A DNA stretch of 64,000 nt from an uncultured Hyphomicrobiales bacterium (GTDB lineage: Bacteria > Pseudomonadota > Alphaproteobacteria > Rhizobiales > Xanthobacteraceae), in contig CAIRGJ010000062.1 in assembly GCA_903878085.1 (NCBI GenBank), positions 158,340 to 222,339 of the forward strand. The letters run 5' to 3'. A program made the position numbers and the translations under genes. Positions 24,284 to 33,387 of this stretch are shown here, one piece after another. The first letter of the stretch is position 1; each line of letters starts with the position of its first letter. The notes beneath the pieces were generated by a model. That model was not told where the DNA came from. It saw only the letters and a program-made list of their open reading frames with translations, and did no database searches.

Positions 24284-25132
24284 ATGCTCTCGACTCTTGC
24301 GATCAGTCGCCGCGCGGCGGCCGGTGCCTTTGGCGCGCTGGCCTGCTTGAGCGTGTGTGCGCCTGCTTCGGCGCAGAGCCGGTTGAGGGCTCATTACACC
24401 ATCTCGATGACCGGCGTGCCGATCGGCCAGATTGCCTGGCTCGCCGCCATTGGCGACCAGCGTTACACGACGTCCGCCACCGGCAAGGCCAGCGGCGTGC
24501 TGAGCGTACTGGTGAACGGCGAGGGCGCGGTCGATGTTCGTGGTGCCGTGACCGACGGCCGCCTGGCGCCGCGATTCTTCACGTCGAAAATCACGGATGA
24601 CGAGGGCAACTCCGACTTGCGCATGACGTTCGACGAAGGCGTCGTAAAGGACTTGATCTCGACGGCGCCGCCGCCCAGCAAGGACCGGCTGCCGGTGACG
24701 GACGCCGATCGCCGCGGTGTTACGGACCCCCTCTCTGCAATGTTGATTCCGGTGGGAGAGGGCATATTGGCGCCGGTCAATTGCGATCGCGTCTTGTCGA
24801 TCTTCGACGGACGGCGCCGTTATGACCTCGCGCTATCCTATAAGCGCGTCGATAAGGTTGTACTCGAACACAGTTTTTCCGGGATCGTGCTGGTGTGCGG
24901 CGTTGTGCTGCAGCCGCTTGCCGGCTATCGCGCCGACAGCATGCTGGTCAAATATGTCGCGGGTCGGCGCGACATGGAACTGTGGTTTGCGCCGATCGCC
25001 GGCACGCCGAACGGTTTGCAGATTTTGGCGCCGATCCGGGTCTTGATGCCGACGTTGGTCGGAACATTGGAAATCCAGGCGGATCAATTCGATAGCATTC
25101 CGGCGGCCACACCGGCCGCGCTGCCGCGCTGA
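24284..25132 (+). CDS. DUF3108 exported protein
   Basis: 282-residue protein with a signal peptide (AAGAFGALACLSVCAPASAQ) and a DUF3108-type periplasmic beta-rich domain: LRAHYTISMTGVPIGQIAW, SATGKASGVLSVLVNGEGAVDVRG, VTDPLSAMLIP and FDGRRRYDLALSY. The function of the family is unknown; beta-barrel-like lipid-binding folds have been suggested for relatives. ATG 24284 is preferred over the in-frame start at 24239 because it begins right before the signal peptide. It stands alone between the decayed Hpt gene and the convergent deacetylase. Confidence 0.82.
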   Translation: MLSTLAISRRAAAGAFGALACLSVCAPASAQSRLRAHYTISMTGVPIGQIAWLAAIGDQRYTTSATGKASGVLSVLVNGEGAVDVRGAVTDGRLAPRFFTSKITDDEGNSDLRMTFDEGVVKDLISTAPPPSKDRLPVTDADRRGVTDPLSAMLIPVGEGILAPVNCDRVLSIFDGRRRYDLALSYKRVDKVVLEHSFSGIVLVCGVVLQPLAGYRADSMLVKYVAGRRDMELWFAPIAGTPNGLQILAPIRVLMPTLVGTLEIQADQFDSIPAATPAALPR

Positions 25133-25237
25133 CGTGGTCGCGAAGGAAAAATGACCGGCAAGCGCGTTCGGTTTGACGCGCAATAAAAAGCCGGCCGCGC
25201 AACTTGTGCGCGGCCGGTCTATGTCGCCACCGAAGTG

Positions 25238-26131
25238 TTAGTTGCCTTCGATGGTCTTGATCACGCTCGATATCGGACGCGCCTCTTCGAGGCCGCCGCC
25301 CATCTCCTTGAGCACGATGTCGGTGTATTCTTTGATCGGCTCGACCGGTGTCTTGCCGGTGATCTGCACGACCTTGTAGCCGCCTTCCTTGAGCTTCGCG
25401 AGAATGGTCGGCACCGCCTCGGCGGTGGCGTGCTGGAAGTCATGCATCAAGATGATGCCCTTGCCGTGCTTCTCGAGCTTGTCCATCACCGACTTCACGA
25501 CCTGTTCAGGCTTGCGCATCTTGAAGTCGAACGAGTCGAAGTCGGTCGAGAACATCGCGACGTGACGCTCGGCCATGTACTTGACCAGCTCCGGCGGGTG
25601 ACGCAGCGCCGGGAAGCGGAAGAACGGCGCGACCGGCTTGTTGCCGAGCGCGATGCTGACGGCGGCGATGCCCTTCTCGATTTCTGCCTTGCCTTCTTCG
25701 GTCGTCATTTTCGACAGGTCTTTGTGCGACCATGTGTGCGAGCCGATGGTATGGCCGGCCGCGGCGACCTGCTTGAGGATTTCCGGGTAGTAGCCGGCAT
25801 GCTTGCCGATATTGAAGAACAGCGCCTTGGTGCACTGGTCGTTGAGCGCCTTGAGCACGGCCGGCGTATTACCCTGCCACGGGCCGTCATCGAAGGTCAG
25901 CACGACTTCGTGGTCGCGCAGGAAGTCATAGGCCTTGAAGTGCTCGAAACCGAAGCCGGGTCCGGTTGAGGTATCGATCTCGACCACGCGGGCGACGCCG
26001 AGCGCGTTCGGTTTGTCGCACTTTGCCGGCGCGGCAGCCTGCGCAGGTGCGGGGGTTTGAGCGCTTTGCGCCCAAACAGCGCTCGTCGCCGATATCGAAA
26101 TGGCGAGAGCCAGAGCCAAAGCGGTGCGCAT
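25238..26131 (-). CDS. Exported polysaccharide deacetylase (NodB fold)
   Basis: 297-residue CE4-type deacetylase. Signal peptide (LALALAISISATSAVWAQ), a short Ala/Pro linker, then NodB motifs: TFDDGPW (catalytic base Asp and metal-binding Asp), GSHTWSHKDL (two metal His), FFRFPALRHPP, STDFDSFDF, and IILMHDFQ with the C-terminal His. Start ATG 26131 has GGAG 6 nt upstream; ATG 26143 does not. The likely substrate is peptidoglycan or another N-acetylated glycan. Confidence 0.92.
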   Translation of the reverse strand: MRTALALALAISISATSAVWAQSAQTPAPAQAAAPAKCDKPNALGVARVVEIDTSTGPGFGFEHFKAYDFLRDHEVVLTFDDGPWQGNTPAVLKALNDQCTKALFFNIGKHAGYYPEILKQVAAAGHTIGSHTWSHKDLSKMTTEEGKAEIEKGIAAVSIALGNKPVAPFFRFPALRHPPELVKYMAERHVAMFSTDFDSFDFKMRKPEQVVKSVMDKLEKHGKGIILMHDFQHATAEAVPTILAKLKEGGYKVVQITGKTPVEPIKEYTDIVLKEMGGGLEEARPISSVIKTIEGN

Positions 26132-26334
26132 TACATTCTCCATCGCAAATTGACTTGCAGGGTTGGCCTATACATCGCGACTTTAACCTTTTGAGTCAAC
26201 GCAGGTCCCGAAATGGCCGGATTTATGGGCTTTTAGCGCGTGAGATGGTTAACATGGATGCGTTCCGGCGGTCCGGGGCCACCGGCGTTGCCTAAGCGCA
26301 AAATCGGTCTTATCTGGGGTGTCCGAGGACGATT

Positions 26335-26493
26335 ATGCCCGCTATTGCATCAGGTCCCTTTGCCGCCCGCCCGTTGCTGCTGCTCGCTGCGCTGGTCGGC
26401 GTGTTGCTGACGGCGACAGGGGGGCTTTGGGCCTATTACGGCACCGTGGTTTTCTTTGAAGTCGTGCGTGCCGGCTGGGTTGCGTGCTTTTAA
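26335..26493 (+). CDS. 52-residue single-pass membrane protein
   Basis: Short ORF starting ATG 26335: MPAIASGPFAARP, then one hydrophobic helix (LLLLAALVGVLLTATGGLWAYYG, residues about 14-36) and VVFFEVVRAGWVACF. The conserved-looking aromatic ending, the G/C-rich third positions and the position 37 nt before the SCO1 gene on the same strand support a real gene. Function unknown; association with copper delivery or cytochrome oxidase assembly is suggested only by the neighbour. Confidence 0.6.
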   Translation: MPAIASGPFAARPLLLLAALVGVLLTATGGLWAYYGTVVFFEVVRAGWVACF

Positions 26494-26530
26494 CGCAGGC
26501 CGCAGCGGCACCCACTGGAAAGTCAGCTTA

Positions 26531-27124
26531 ATGGCCAAAACCTCGCATATTCTCGTGGTGCTTTCGGCCTTTCTGGCCGGGCTGGTGATTTTCCTCGGCG
26601 TCTTCCTGTTCGCCACCGGGCAACTGGGCGGCGGCGGCCCCGGTCCGTCAGCCATTGGCGGCCCGTTCAACCTGATCGACCAGGACGGCAAGCCGCTCAC
26701 CGACCAGGACCTCAAGGGCCGTCCGGTTCTGGTGTTCTTCGGCTACACCCATTGTCCCGACGTCTGCCCGACCACGCTGTTCGACGTGTCGGAGCTGTTG
26801 CGCGCGCTGGGGCCGGACGCCGGCCGCGCCGCCGCGCTGTTCATCACGGTCGATCCCGAGCGCGACACCGCGCCGGTGATGAAGGACTACTTGTCGAGCT
26901 TCGATCCGCATCTGCGCGCCGCGACCGGCGATCCGAAGGCGATCGAGGCGGCCGAGAAGGCCTACCGGGTCTATGTCAAGAAAGTGCCCGGCGAGAACGG
27001 CGACTACAGCATGGACCACACCGCGCTGGTCTATCTGATGGACAAGCAGGGCCGCTTTGTCGCGCCGTTCAGCCTCAAGCGGCGGCCCGAGGACGCGGCC
27101 GCCGAGCTGCGGAAGTATCTCTAA
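26531..27124 (+). CDS. SCO1/SenC-type copper chaperone
   Basis: 197-residue membrane-anchored thioredoxin-fold protein of the SCO family that delivers copper to the CuA site of cytochrome c oxidase. An N-terminal TM (ILVVLSAFLAGLVIFLGVFLFATG) is followed by GGPFNLIDQDGKPLTDQDLKGRPVLVFFGYTHCPDVCPTTL, with the CxxxC copper ligands, and the distal copper-binding His in MDHTALVYLMD. ATG 26531 is the start after the 52-residue membrane ORF. Its last 50 nt overlap the convergent glycosyltransferase remnant. Confidence 0.92.
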   Translation: MAKTSHILVVLSAFLAGLVIFLGVFLFATGQLGGGGPGPSAIGGPFNLIDQDGKPLTDQDLKGRPVLVFFGYTHCPDVCPTTLFDVSELLRALGPDAGRAAALFITVDPERDTAPVMKDYLSSFDPHLRAATGDPKAIEAAEKAYRVYVKKVPGENGDYSMDHTALVYLMDKQGRFVAPFSLKRRPEDAAAELRKYL

Positions 27125-28051
27125 CGCCGTCGGCGAGGGCGGGCAGGTTGCCGGATTCCTTGTGTCTTCGGAAATAGCGCTCCAATTCCAACAGCGACTG
27201 GGTCAGATTGGCGGCGAGCCGCGAGCTTTTCGCCAGGCCGTGCTCGGTCTTCTCCCAAGCGTATGGCGCAACAATGAATTGATAGAGCGCGCGCCAGGCG
27301 GCAAGTGACAGCAGCAGCCAGTGTAACGGCGTCAGCAGCAAGATCCATGCATTGGCCGAGAGATCGCGCCGCATCAGCCCCAGGCCGCCGACAAGAGCTG
27401 AGGCAAGATAACCGATCGCCACGCTGGCGCCGTAGAGCCAAGCCTGCATCGCGGTAATGTCGCTGGCGGCACCCGACATTGGTTTTATTGCGCCATAATA
27501 AATAAGACCTGCCATGAATAGCGGATGCATGAGCGCCGCGAGCGCATTGCCGCCGACCAAGAGTTGGAATGTCATAAAACCCGGTAGCCCCAGATCGCGC
27601 AGCAGCCGAAGCGGTTGCCGCATGTGCACCAGCCAAGTCTGCATCCAGCCTTTGAACCAGCGCGTGCGTTCGCGCGCGGGGCGACCACGACGTAAAGCTC
27701 GTCATCGACCGTAAGCGGCAATAGACCCATCGCGGCGGCTTCGATCAGCCGGTCGTCGTCGACCGGACATGCACTCCGGGGCGCGCCATCGAGCAGTTCG
27801 AAAGCGACCGCGAGCTGGGCGGCAAGCGCGTGTAGGTATTCGTCCTCACCGATCGTGCCGGCGGCGATCAGGACGCGATCGGCACCGGTCCCGAGCCGGG
27901 CGGCGCGCCGCTCCGCCGCTTCGGCCACGCCGCGGCCTAGGATCGACCGCACGCAATCGATTTCCGGAAAGCTGTCGGGCGCGCCAGCTGCCTCGAAGGC
28001 GAATTCAGCGGCCCCTGAATCGGCAGCCGCGGCTCGAACCCGAAACGCCAT
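27075..28051 (-). pseudogene. GT2 glycosyltransferase with catalytic core deleted
   Basis: Two pieces in different frames. The 5' piece (28051 to about 27690) encodes a GspE-like N-terminal domain ending VDDDRLIEAAAMGLLPLTVDDELYVVVAPR. The 3' piece (about 27690 to 27075) begins RERTRWFKGWMQTWLVHMRQP, the end of the Q/RxxRW region of a processive GT2 enzyme, and continues with four membrane helices. The nucleotide-sugar-binding and catalytic segments that should lie between (some 300 residues) are missing, and the junction in a CGCGCG run is out of frame. The gene cannot make an active transferase. Confidence 0.8.
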
Positions 28052-28194
28052 ACCCCACCTTGCAGGCTGTCCGACCTGCAGTTGGTATCACAATACAACC
28101 AAACCGGGAATAAATTCGGTGTGCGGTTGTATCGACGCCGCCCGTTGGCCCGCCGGACAGGCCGGTGCTAGAAGGCGGCCAAATCGGAGCCGTC

Positions 28195-28389
28195 ATGTCG
28201 GATTTCATGTCACATTACGCCGTCCCAGCCGCAGTCGTCGCCGTGGCGATCGTGCTGGTGTTCGGTCTGGTCAATATGATGCGCGGCGGTTCGCCCAACC
28301 GCTCGCAAAAGCTGATGCGCATGCGCGTTCTGCTGCAGTTCGTCGCCATTGTCGTCATCATGGCGTCGATCTGGATGATGGGAAAATAG
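28195..28389 (+). CDS. Twin-TM protein, HIG1-like
   Basis: 64-residue membrane protein: helix 1 about residues 10-28 (VPAAVVAVAIVLVFGLVNMM), a basic loop RGGSPNRSQKLMRMR, helix 2 about 45-62 (LLQFVAIVVIMASIWMM). Arrangement and the QKLMRMRVLLQ loop fit the twin transmembrane/HIG1 family, which in some organisms associates with respiratory complexes. ATG 28195 is used because GGAG lies 5 nt upstream; the in-frame start 28165 is not supported. Confidence 0.8.
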   Translation: MSDFMSHYAVPAAVVAVAIVLVFGLVNMMRGGSPNRSQKLMRMRVLLQFVAIVVIMASIWMMGK

Positions 28390-28394
28390 CGCCT

Positions 28395-28577
28395 CTATTG
28401 CATCGGCGCGGCGCGCATGTATTCGACCTTTACCCGCGGTTTTCGCACCGGCTTCTTTTTCGCGGCGGAAAGGTCGGTGCTGGACGCCTGAGCCTTGGCG
28501 GCGCCGCAGGCACTGGCCGGCGCTGCGGCCAGCGGCAGCAGAAGGGCCGCGGCAACGGCGATTACTAAAATGCGCAT
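28395..28577 (-). CDS. Small exported hypothetical protein
   Basis: 60-residue protein with a signal peptide (MRILVIAVAAALLLPLAAAPASA) followed by CGAAKAQASSTDL and a basic tail KKKPVRKPRVKVEYMRA. The Cys immediately after the A-S-A cleavage site is not in a lipobox. It is convergent with the HIG1-like gene (5-nt gap) and divergent from the cobalamin adenosyltransferase. Not recognised; the coding signal is reasonable and GTG 28586 is an alternative start. Confidence 0.55.
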   Translation of the reverse strand: MRILVIAVAAALLLPLAAAPASACGAAKAQASSTDLSAAKKKPVRKPRVKVEYMRAAPMQ

Positions 28578-28654
28578 GTTGGTCACCCCGCTTTTTGAGA
28601 CGAAAACCCGGTAGACTGAGCTTACGCCCAGCCCGGGACTTCCACGAGGGCATT

Positions 28655-29227
28655 ATGGTCATACTCAACCGCATTTATACCCGTACCGGCGATGACGGCA
28701 CGACCTCGCTCGGCTCAGGGGCGCGGCGCAAGAAATACGACCTGCGGGTCGAGGCTTACGGCACCGTCGATGAGGCCAATGCCGTGATCGGCCTGGTGCG
28801 GCTGCACACTGCCGGCGATCCGGCGCTCGATGCGGCGCTCGGCCGCATCCAGAATGACCTGTTCGATGTCGAGGCCGACCTGTGCCTGGCGGAAAAAGGC
28901 CCCGGTGGCGCCCGGCTGACGGTCACCGATGCCCAGGTGTCATGGCTGGAAGCCGAAATCGACCGTCTCAACGCCGACCTCGAGCCGTTGCGGTCATTCA
29001 TCCTGCCCGGCGGCAGCCCGGCCTCGGCCTATTTGCACCTTGCCCGCACGGTCTGCCGGCGCGCCGAGCGCATCATGGTCGCGCTCAAGGATCAGCCCGG
29101 CGAGGAGGTTTCCGAGCCCTCGCTGAAATACATCAACCGGCTGTCGGACTACCTGTTCGTGGCCGGCCGCTATGCCAACGACAAGGGCGTTGCCGACGTG
29201 CTGTGGGCGCCGGGCCAAAATCGATAG
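28655..29227 (+). CDS. PduO-type cob(I)alamin adenosyltransferase
   Basis: 190-residue ATP:cob(I)alamin adenosyltransferase that makes adenosylcobalamin. Family motifs: RIYTRTGDDGTTSLGSGARRKK (ATP-binding N-terminus), AYGTVDEANAVIG, FDVEADL, FILPGGSPASAYLHLARTVCRRAER and LKYINRLSDYLFVAGRYAN. ATG 28655 gives the usual MVILNRIYTRTGD start. In the neighbourhood only etfBA follows, 117 nt downstream. Confidence 0.93.
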   Translation: MVILNRIYTRTGDDGTTSLGSGARRKKYDLRVEAYGTVDEANAVIGLVRLHTAGDPALDAALGRIQNDLFDVEADLCLAEKGPGGARLTVTDAQVSWLEAEIDRLNADLEPLRSFILPGGSPASAYLHLARTVCRRAERIMVALKDQPGEEVSEPSLKYINRLSDYLFVAGRYANDKGVADVLWAPGQNR

Positions 29228-29343
29228 CGCCTATTCCCGAAAAGGCGTTGCGCCGCAGCATAAACGTTGACATGCCAACGGCGCGGCCATTAGCTTCCGC
29301 CCGCTTTCCTTAGCCCCCGCTTGGGCTCCACTTGGGATGGATT

Positions 29344-30090
29344 ATGAAGATTCTGGTGCCCGTGAAACGGGTGGTCGATTACAACGTCAAGATTCGCGTT
29401 AAGTCCGACGGCTCCGGCGTCGAGCTTGCCAACGTCAAGATGTCGATGAACCCGTTCGACGAGATCGCCGTCGAAGAGGCCATCCGTCTCAAGGAAGCCG
29501 GCACGGCGACCGAGATCGTGGTGGTATCGATCGGACCGGCGCAGGCCTCGGAGACCATCCGCACCGCGCTCGCCATGGGCGCCGACCGCGGCATCCTGGT
29601 GAAAGCCGACGGCCCGGTCGAACCGCTGGCGGTGGCGAAAATCCTCAAGGCCATCGTCGACGCCGAAAAGCCCGGTCTCGTGATCCTGGGCAAGCAAGCG
29701 ATCGACGACGACAGCAATCAGACCGGCCAGATGCTGGCGGCGCTGCTCGGCTGGCCGCAAGGCACCTTCGCGTCGAAGCAGACCATCGACGGCGACAGCG
29801 TCTCGGTCATCCGCGAGGTCGACGGCGGCCTGCAGACCGTGAAGCTGAAGATGCCGGCCATCATCACCACCGATCTTCGCTTGAACGAACCGCGCTACGC
29901 CAGCCTGCCGAACATCATGAAGGCGAAGAAAAAGCCGATCGAAGAAAAGTCGCCGGCGGACTACAGCGTCGATATCGCGCCGCGCCTGCAAGTCGTAAAG
30001 ACCAGCGAGCCGTCGGGACGCAAATCGGGCGCCAAGGTCGCGTCGGTCGCCGACCTGGTCGGCAAACTCAAAGAGGCGGGAGTTATTTAG
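29344..30090 (+). CDS. etfB: Electron transfer flavoprotein beta subunit
   Basis: 248-residue ETF beta subunit, accepting electrons from acyl-CoA dehydrogenases and passing them with EtfA to ETF:ubiquinone oxidoreductase. Starts [17 protein letters not shown]; contains [41 protein letters not shown] and the family signature near residues 160-200 ([33 protein letters not shown]). The stop immediately abuts the etfA start, so the two are co-translated. Confidence 0.96.
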   Translation: MKILVPVKRVVDYNVKIRVKSDGSGVELANVKMSMNPFDEIAVEEAIRLKEAGTATEIVVVSIGPAQASETIRTALAMGADRGILVKADGPVEPLAVAKILKAIVDAEKPGLVILGKQAIDDDSNQTGQMLAALLGWPQGTFASKQTIDGDSVSVIREVDGGLQTVKLKMPAIITTDLRLNEPRYASLPNIMKAKKKPIEEKSPADYSVDIAPRLQVVKTSEPSGRKSGAKVASVADLVGKLKEAGVI

Positions 30091-31035
30091 ATGACAACGC
30101 TGCTCCTCGCCGAACACAACAACAAGTCGCTCAAGGACGCCACCGGCAAAGCGCTCAGCGCTGCCAAGGCTCTGGGCGGCGACGTTCACGTCCTGGTCGC
30201 CGGCAAAGATTGCAAAGCCGCCGCCGATGCCGCCGCCAAGCTCGATGGCGTAGCGAAAGTGCTGCTGGCGGACGCCGCGGCTTACGAACATTCGGTCGCC
30301 GAGCCGCTCGCGGCGCTGATCGTCTCGCTCGCCGGCTCCTATGACGCCATTGTCTCGCCGGCGACGAGCAACGGTAAGAACGTCATGCCGCGCGTCGCCG
30401 CGCTGCTCGACGTTATGCAGATCTCCGAGATCACCAAAGTGGTTTCGCCAGACACCTTCGAACGTCCGATCTATGCCGGTAATGCGATCCAGACCGTAAA
30501 GTCGACCGACGCCAAGAAGATCATCACCGTGCGCACGTCCACGTTCCCGGCAACGTCTGAGGGCGGTTCGGCCAGCGTCGAGAATGTGACCGCCGCGGCC
30601 GATCCCGGCGTGTCATCCTTCGTTGGCGAAGAGTTGTCCAAATCCGATCGCCCCGAACTGACTTCGGCCAAGATCATCATCTCCGGCGGCCGCGCCATGC
30701 AGAGCCGCGAGAACTTCACCAAATATATCGAGCCAGTGGCCGATAGGCTCGGCGCCGGTATGGGTGCTTCGCGTGCGGCGGTCGATGCCGGCTACGCGCC
30801 AAACGACTGGCAAGTCGGGCAAACTGGCAAAGTGGTGGCGCCCGATCTCTATATTGCGGTCGGCATTTCCGGCGCGATCCAGCATCTCGCCGGCATGAAG
30901 GATTCCAAGGTGATCGTCGCGATCAACAAGGACGAAGAAGCGCCGATCTTCCAGGTCGCCGATTTCGGCCTGGTCGCCGATTTGTACCAGGCGCTGCCGG
31001 AATTGGCGGCGGAACTCGATAAAGTCAAGCGTTGA
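30091..31035 (+). CDS. etfA: Electron transfer flavoprotein alpha subunit
   Basis: 314-residue ETF alpha subunit. An N-terminal domain ([29 protein letters not shown]) and the C-terminal FAD-binding region with [60 protein letters not shown] residues and [20 protein letters not shown]. It starts on the base after the etfB stop. The gene for a 3-hydroxyacyl-CoA dehydrogenase follows, consistent with beta-oxidation or butyryl-CoA metabolism. Confidence 0.96.
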   Translation: MTTLLLAEHNNKSLKDATGKALSAAKALGGDVHVLVAGKDCKAAADAAAKLDGVAKVLLADAAAYEHSVAEPLAALIVSLAGSYDAIVSPATSNGKNVMPRVAALLDVMQISEITKVVSPDTFERPIYAGNAIQTVKSTDAKKIITVRTSTFPATSEGGSASVENVTAAADPGVSSFVGEELSKSDRPELTSAKIIISGGRAMQSRENFTKYIEPVADRLGAGMGASRAAVDAGYAPNDWQVGQTGKVVAPDLYIAVGISGAIQHLAGMKDSKVIVAINKDEEAPIFQVADFGLVADLYQALPELAAELDKVKR

Positions 31036-31090
31036 AGGCTCTGCGAATTTGATCGCCGCCGGTGGCGTCATTCGGCGGTTCGGCGTAAAA

Positions 31091-31133
31091 GCGCATGATG
31101 CTGAAAAGCGTTTTTCGGATAAGATCACGCGCC
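31091..31133. repeat. Degenerate extragenic palindrome
   Basis: GCGCATGATGCTGAAAAGCG then TTTTTCGGATAAGATCACGCGC forms an imperfect palindrome. It is a diverged relative of the element at 58214-58262 and of palindromes scattered between genes in Rhizobiales. Confidence 0.6.
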
Positions 31134-31170
31134 AGAGCTAAAGCGGCCTTCGGATCGATCGGATAAAATT

Positions 31171-32052
31171 ATGGCGGTTAAGATTCAGACTGTCGGGGTG
31201 GTCGGCGCCGGTCAGATGGGCAATGGCATCGCGCATGTCTGCGCGCTGGCCGGCTTTGACGTCGTGCTGAACGACGTCTCGGGCGACCGTCTCAAGGCGA
31301 GTCTCGCGACCATCAACGGCAATATGGCGCGCCAGGTCGGCAAGAAGGCGATCAGCGAAGACGACCGCAAGGCTGCGCTCGCGCGCATCAAGCCGGCGGA
31401 AACCTACGACGCGCTGGGCGACTGCGACATCGTCATCGAGACCGCGGTCGAGAAGGAAGACGTCAAGCGCAAGATTTTCTCCGATCTCTGCGCGTCGCTG
31501 AAACCGGAAGCCATCGTCGCCACCAACACATCGTCGATCTCGATCACGCGGTTGGCGTCATCGACCGACCGCCCGGAACGGTTCATCGGCATTCATTTCA
31601 TGAATCCGGTGCCGCTGATGGAGCTGGTCGAGGTCATCCGCGGCATTGCCACCGATGACTCGACCTTCGAGGCCAGCAAGACCTTCGTTCGAACGCTCGG
31701 CAAAACCATCGCGGTGTCGGAAGACTTTCCGGCCTTCATCGTCAACCGTATTCTGCTGCCGATGATCAACGAGGCGATCTACACGCTCTATGAAGGCGTC
31801 GGCAACGTCGAAGCGATCGACACCGCGATGCGGCTCGGCGCGCACCACCCGATGGGGCCGCTTGAGCTTGCCGATTTCATCGGCCTCGACACCTGTCTCT
31901 CGGTCATGCAGGTGCTGCACGAAGGCCTGGCCGACTCGAAATACCGGCCGTGTCCGCTGCTGGTGAAATACGTCGAAGCCGGCTGGCTTGGCCGCAAGAC
32001 CCAGCGCGGCTTCTACGACTATCGCGGCGAAAAGCCGGTGCCGACACGCTGA
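31171..32052 (+). CDS. 3-hydroxybutyryl-CoA dehydrogenase
   Basis: 293-residue NAD(P)-dependent 3-hydroxyacyl-CoA dehydrogenase, single-function form. Rossmann motif VGVVGAGQMGNGIAHVCALAGFDV at the N-terminus, ANTSSISITRLA, the catalytic His in GIHFMNPVPLMELVEVI, the partner Glu, and the C-terminal helical domain with GAHHPMGPLELADFIGLDTCLSVM. It follows etfBA on the same strand, 135 nt away with the palindromic repeat between, so it may be separately transcribed. Confidence 0.94.
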   Translation: MAVKIQTVGVVGAGQMGNGIAHVCALAGFDVVLNDVSGDRLKASLATINGNMARQVGKKAISEDDRKAALARIKPAETYDALGDCDIVIETAVEKEDVKRKIFSDLCASLKPEAIVATNTSSISITRLASSTDRPERFIGIHFMNPVPLMELVEVIRGIATDDSTFEASKTFVRTLGKTIAVSEDFPAFIVNRILLPMINEAIYTLYEGVGNVEAIDTAMRLGAHHPMGPLELADFIGLDTCLSVMQVLHEGLADSKYRPCPLLVKYVEAGWLGRKTQRGFYDYRGEKPVPTR

Positions 32053-32119
32053 GCGCGTGTGGCAACTAGCCGCGAGTGTATAGAGATCGGAAAAGCACGC
32101 GCCGTGTTAGCGGTACCGT

Positions 32120-32968
32120 GTGAATGCTCCCGAAAAAGACATTACCCCCGAGCGGGCTTCGGCCGTGCCGACGCTCACTTGCTATGCGCTGACCGAGTTT
32201 CCCCACAAGGTGGTCGCCGCTCCCGTTGATCGGCAGTGGATGGACGCCTTTCCGGATCGTCATCCCTATCGATGTCTGCCGCTGGCGATCGCCAACACCC
32301 ACGGTTGGCACGTGCTGTGTCCGGCGCCGATTGAGATTGAGTGGAACGGCGGCAAAGAACTCAGCGACCTTAAAGTTCGCGCGCTTAAGCCTCTGCCGCA
32401 GGGCAGGCCGGTGGAAACCTTTTGCCAGTCGAATTTTTCCCGCGGCGTCGCGACCATGCAGGTCGACTATCTCTTTCAGACCAGCCCAGGTTGGGACCTC
32501 TGGGCTAGCGGCCCGGTTAATCGCCCCAAGGAAAATGCCTATCCGCTTACCGGCATTGTCGAGACGGCTTGGCTGCCTTATCCGTTCACGATGAACTGGC
32601 AGATCATGCGCCCGGGCCGCGTCGTGTTCGAGCAGGATGAGCCGATCTGCTCGCTTTTGCCGATTCAGAAAAGCGCTTTGCTGACCTGCGTGCCGGAGAT
32701 TCTCCGGTTATCGGACAATCCGGAATTGGCCAGGCAAGCTGCGGAGTTTCGTGCCGAACGGAACAAGTTCGTGGCCCGGCTCAAGTCCGGCGATGCCGAA
32801 GCGCACAAGCAGGCCTGGATGAAGCGTTATTTTTCCGGCGAGCTTGCCGACGGAACGCAGGCGGGCGACCACTTGACCAAACTGCGGCTCAAGGAGCCAG
32901 TTGATCGCCGGGAGCCGCAGTACGGCAAGGCCGCCTCGCCTTACCGAATCTCCATCAATAACCAATAG
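32120..32968 (+). CDS. DUF6065-like conserved protein
   Basis: 282-residue soluble protein starting at GTG 32120. Conserved-looking features: DRHPYRCLPLAIANTHGWHVLCPAPIEIEWNGG, SNFSRGVATMQVDYLFQTSPGWDLWASGPVN, TAWLPYPFTMNWQIMRPG and a C-terminal charged helical region. This fits the DUF6065 family, whose function is unknown; the assignment is from memory of the pattern. No signal peptide or membrane segment. It is convergent with MAPEG (13-nt gap). Confidence 0.7.
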   Translation: MNAPEKDITPERASAVPTLTCYALTEFPHKVVAAPVDRQWMDAFPDRHPYRCLPLAIANTHGWHVLCPAPIEIEWNGGKELSDLKVRALKPLPQGRPVETFCQSNFSRGVATMQVDYLFQTSPGWDLWASGPVNRPKENAYPLTGIVETAWLPYPFTMNWQIMRPGRVVFEQDEPICSLLPIQKSALLTCVPEILRLSDNPELARQAAEFRAERNKFVARLKSGDAEAHKQAWMKRYFSGELADGTQAGDHLTKLRLKEPVDRREPQYGKAASPYRISINNQ

Positions 32969-32981
32969 CGGCTAAGCCGCT

Positions 32982-33371
32982 TTAGCCGGCAACCCGCCAT
33001 AGATTCAGCACTGCCAGCGCCGCAATCGAGAGCCAGGTCAGGCTCTGGCCGATCTGGCGTCCGCGGGTGGTCATGCCGGTCGCCCACATGCCCCAAGTCT
33101 GAAGCACGCGGCCCGCGATCAAGGCAATGCCAACGATGTGCAATGCGACATGCATGCCGCCGTTGAGTTCGTAGACGGCCATCAGCACCAGCGCGAGCGG
33201 GATGTACTCGATCGCGTTGCCGTGCAAACGGATCATGCGTAGCATCTGCGGATTGCCGCCGTCGCCGAGCGGCACGCGCAGCTTTACGCGATGCACCGTG
33301 ACGTTGATGCCCAGCGCGAGGACAATGAGCGCGAGGATAGCGGCGTAAAGCGCGGTCAACGATAACGGCAT
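32982..33371 (-). CDS. MAPEG family membrane protein
   Basis: 129-residue four-helix membrane protein related to eicosanoid/glutathione metabolism enzymes; bacterial members have undefined substrates. Features: N-terminal helix LTALYAAILALIVLALGINVTVHR, the family motif RMIRLHGNAIEYIPLALVLMAVYE and GRVLQTWGMWATGMTTRGRQIGQSLTWL. It ends the minus-strand ArsR-SRPBCC-VOC-MAPEG run, 16 nt after VOC. Confidence 0.88.
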   Translation of the reverse strand: MPLSLTALYAAILALIVLALGINVTVHRVKLRVPLGDGGNPQMLRMIRLHGNAIEYIPLALVLMAVYELNGGMHVALHIVGIALIAGRVLQTWGMWATGMTTRGRQIGQSLTWLSIAALAVLNLWRVAG

Positions 33372-33387
33372 GTTGTATTCTCCGCGT

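Noticed and set aside
25235..25969. 244-codon plus-strand ORF opposite the polysaccharide deacetylase
   Set aside because: The deacetylase on the other strand has all NodB motifs and a signal peptide; the plus frame is a shadow with odd composition.
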